This document shows, in pieces, positions 5,532 through 5,723 of a stretch of DNA of 5,723 nucleotides. The notes beneath the pieces are model-generated. The model was given only the letters and a program-made list of their open reading frames with translations, made no database searches and had not been told where the DNA came from. How positions within the stretch are numbered: the first letter of the stretch is position 1; every line of letters begins with the position of its first letter. The DNA is from Intrasporangiaceae bacterium (GTDB lineage: Bacteria > Actinomycetota > Actinomycetes > Actinomycetales > Dermatophilaceae). The translations under genes were made by a program, and so were the position numbers. The stretch lies in NCBI GenBank assembly GCA_012518475.1, contig JAAYSB010000221.1:1-5723 (forward strand). The letters are read 5' to 3'.

Positions 5532-5723
5532 GACTGCTGCCGCGGCAGGCGCCGACCGAGAGTTGCCGAAACCGGGAGCGCATCACCCAAGGCCTCGATC
5601 CCGGAGCCGCGCGGCGCCAGTTGCGGTTTGGATCGACCGTTAGCCACTCGTCTGCGTGCAATTGCGTGCGGACGAGTGGCTAACCCGCACGCCGGCCGCT
5701 AACCGTCCGTTCGGCCGGGGCCC
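5532..5723. other. Non-coding tail after the permease gene
   Basis: No convincing gene is present. Short reading frames on both strands here lack family resemblance and run through the hairpin at 5639-5684. Other visible features are a 12-bp palindrome CTGCCGCGGCAG (5537-5548) just after the stop codon, and a weak 7-bp stem CCGGCCG (5692-5698) / CGGCCGG (5712-5718) around a 13-nt loop. Both are of a size expected by chance in GC-rich DNA. The window ends before the next gene. Confidence 0.6.
5639..5684 (+). terminator. Long hairpin downstream of the exporter operon, probable terminator
   Basis: GTTAGCCACTCGTC (5639-5652) is the exact reverse complement of 5671-5684. The inner part continues pairing to a central AATT (5660-5663), with three non-Watson-Crick positions (5653/5670, 5656/5667, 5657/5666). 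All three are U-G or G-U pairs in the + strand RNA, so the transcript can form a continuous stem of about 21 bp closed by the AAUU. No T-tract follows. Position after the last gene and strand-specific pairing favour termination of the exporter transcript. Confidence 0.65.

Noticed and set aside
1..5723. Mobile element, CRISPR array, defence system, or tRNA gene.
   Set aside because: No transposase, integrase, regularly spaced repeats, nuclease-type genes or cloverleaf were seen; the two long dyads are single inverted repeats, not flanking repeats of an element.

Overview
The window is GC-rich, tightly packed DNA with all genes on the + strand. Codons strongly favour G or C at the third position, GTG starts are used freely, and the two first genes of the transporter module have no Shine-Dalgarno sequence but a -10-like hexamer just upstream of ATG. 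Together with the actinobacterial style of the SerRS C-terminus, this points to an actinobacterium (Actinomycetota). The family cannot be fixed from this sequence alone; Propionibacteriaceae or Micrococcales-type organisms would fit.

Layout: (1) 1-1125 is the 3' nine-tenths of a seryl-tRNA synthetase gene (serS), whose start lies outside the window. (2) 1126-1223 is a short spacer with a possible GC-rich hairpin terminator and a candidate leaderless promoter. (3) 1224-3253 is a translationally coupled two-component system: a six-TM NarL-type histidine kinase and a LuxR/NarL-family response regulator, overlapping by GTGA. (4) 3254-3408 is a spacer holding a perfect, loopless 54-bp palindrome and a second candidate leaderless promoter. 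(5) 3409-5531 is a translationally coupled ABC-2 type exporter: a NatA-like ATPase with a DUF4162-like tail and a NatB-like permease, also joined by GTGA. (6) 5532-5723 is non-coding and holds a long hairpin whose three imperfect positions are all G-U wobbles in the + strand RNA.

How the genes probably work together (inference): the kinase has almost no extracytoplasmic region, so it probably senses a change in or at the membrane, or the state of a partner protein. It would phosphorylate Asp56 of the regulator, which would then control transcription, plausibly of the adjacent exporter. The exported substrate cannot be deduced; antimicrobial or lipid-like compounds and ions are all possible for this type of transporter. 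serS is probably an unrelated housekeeping neighbour.

No mobile element, CRISPR array, tRNA/rRNA gene, defence system or broken gene was seen. The gene content is of familiar types. The unusual material is in the non-coding DNA: the long perfect palindrome, the strand-asymmetric hairpin, and the shared start-site context of the two module-leading genes.
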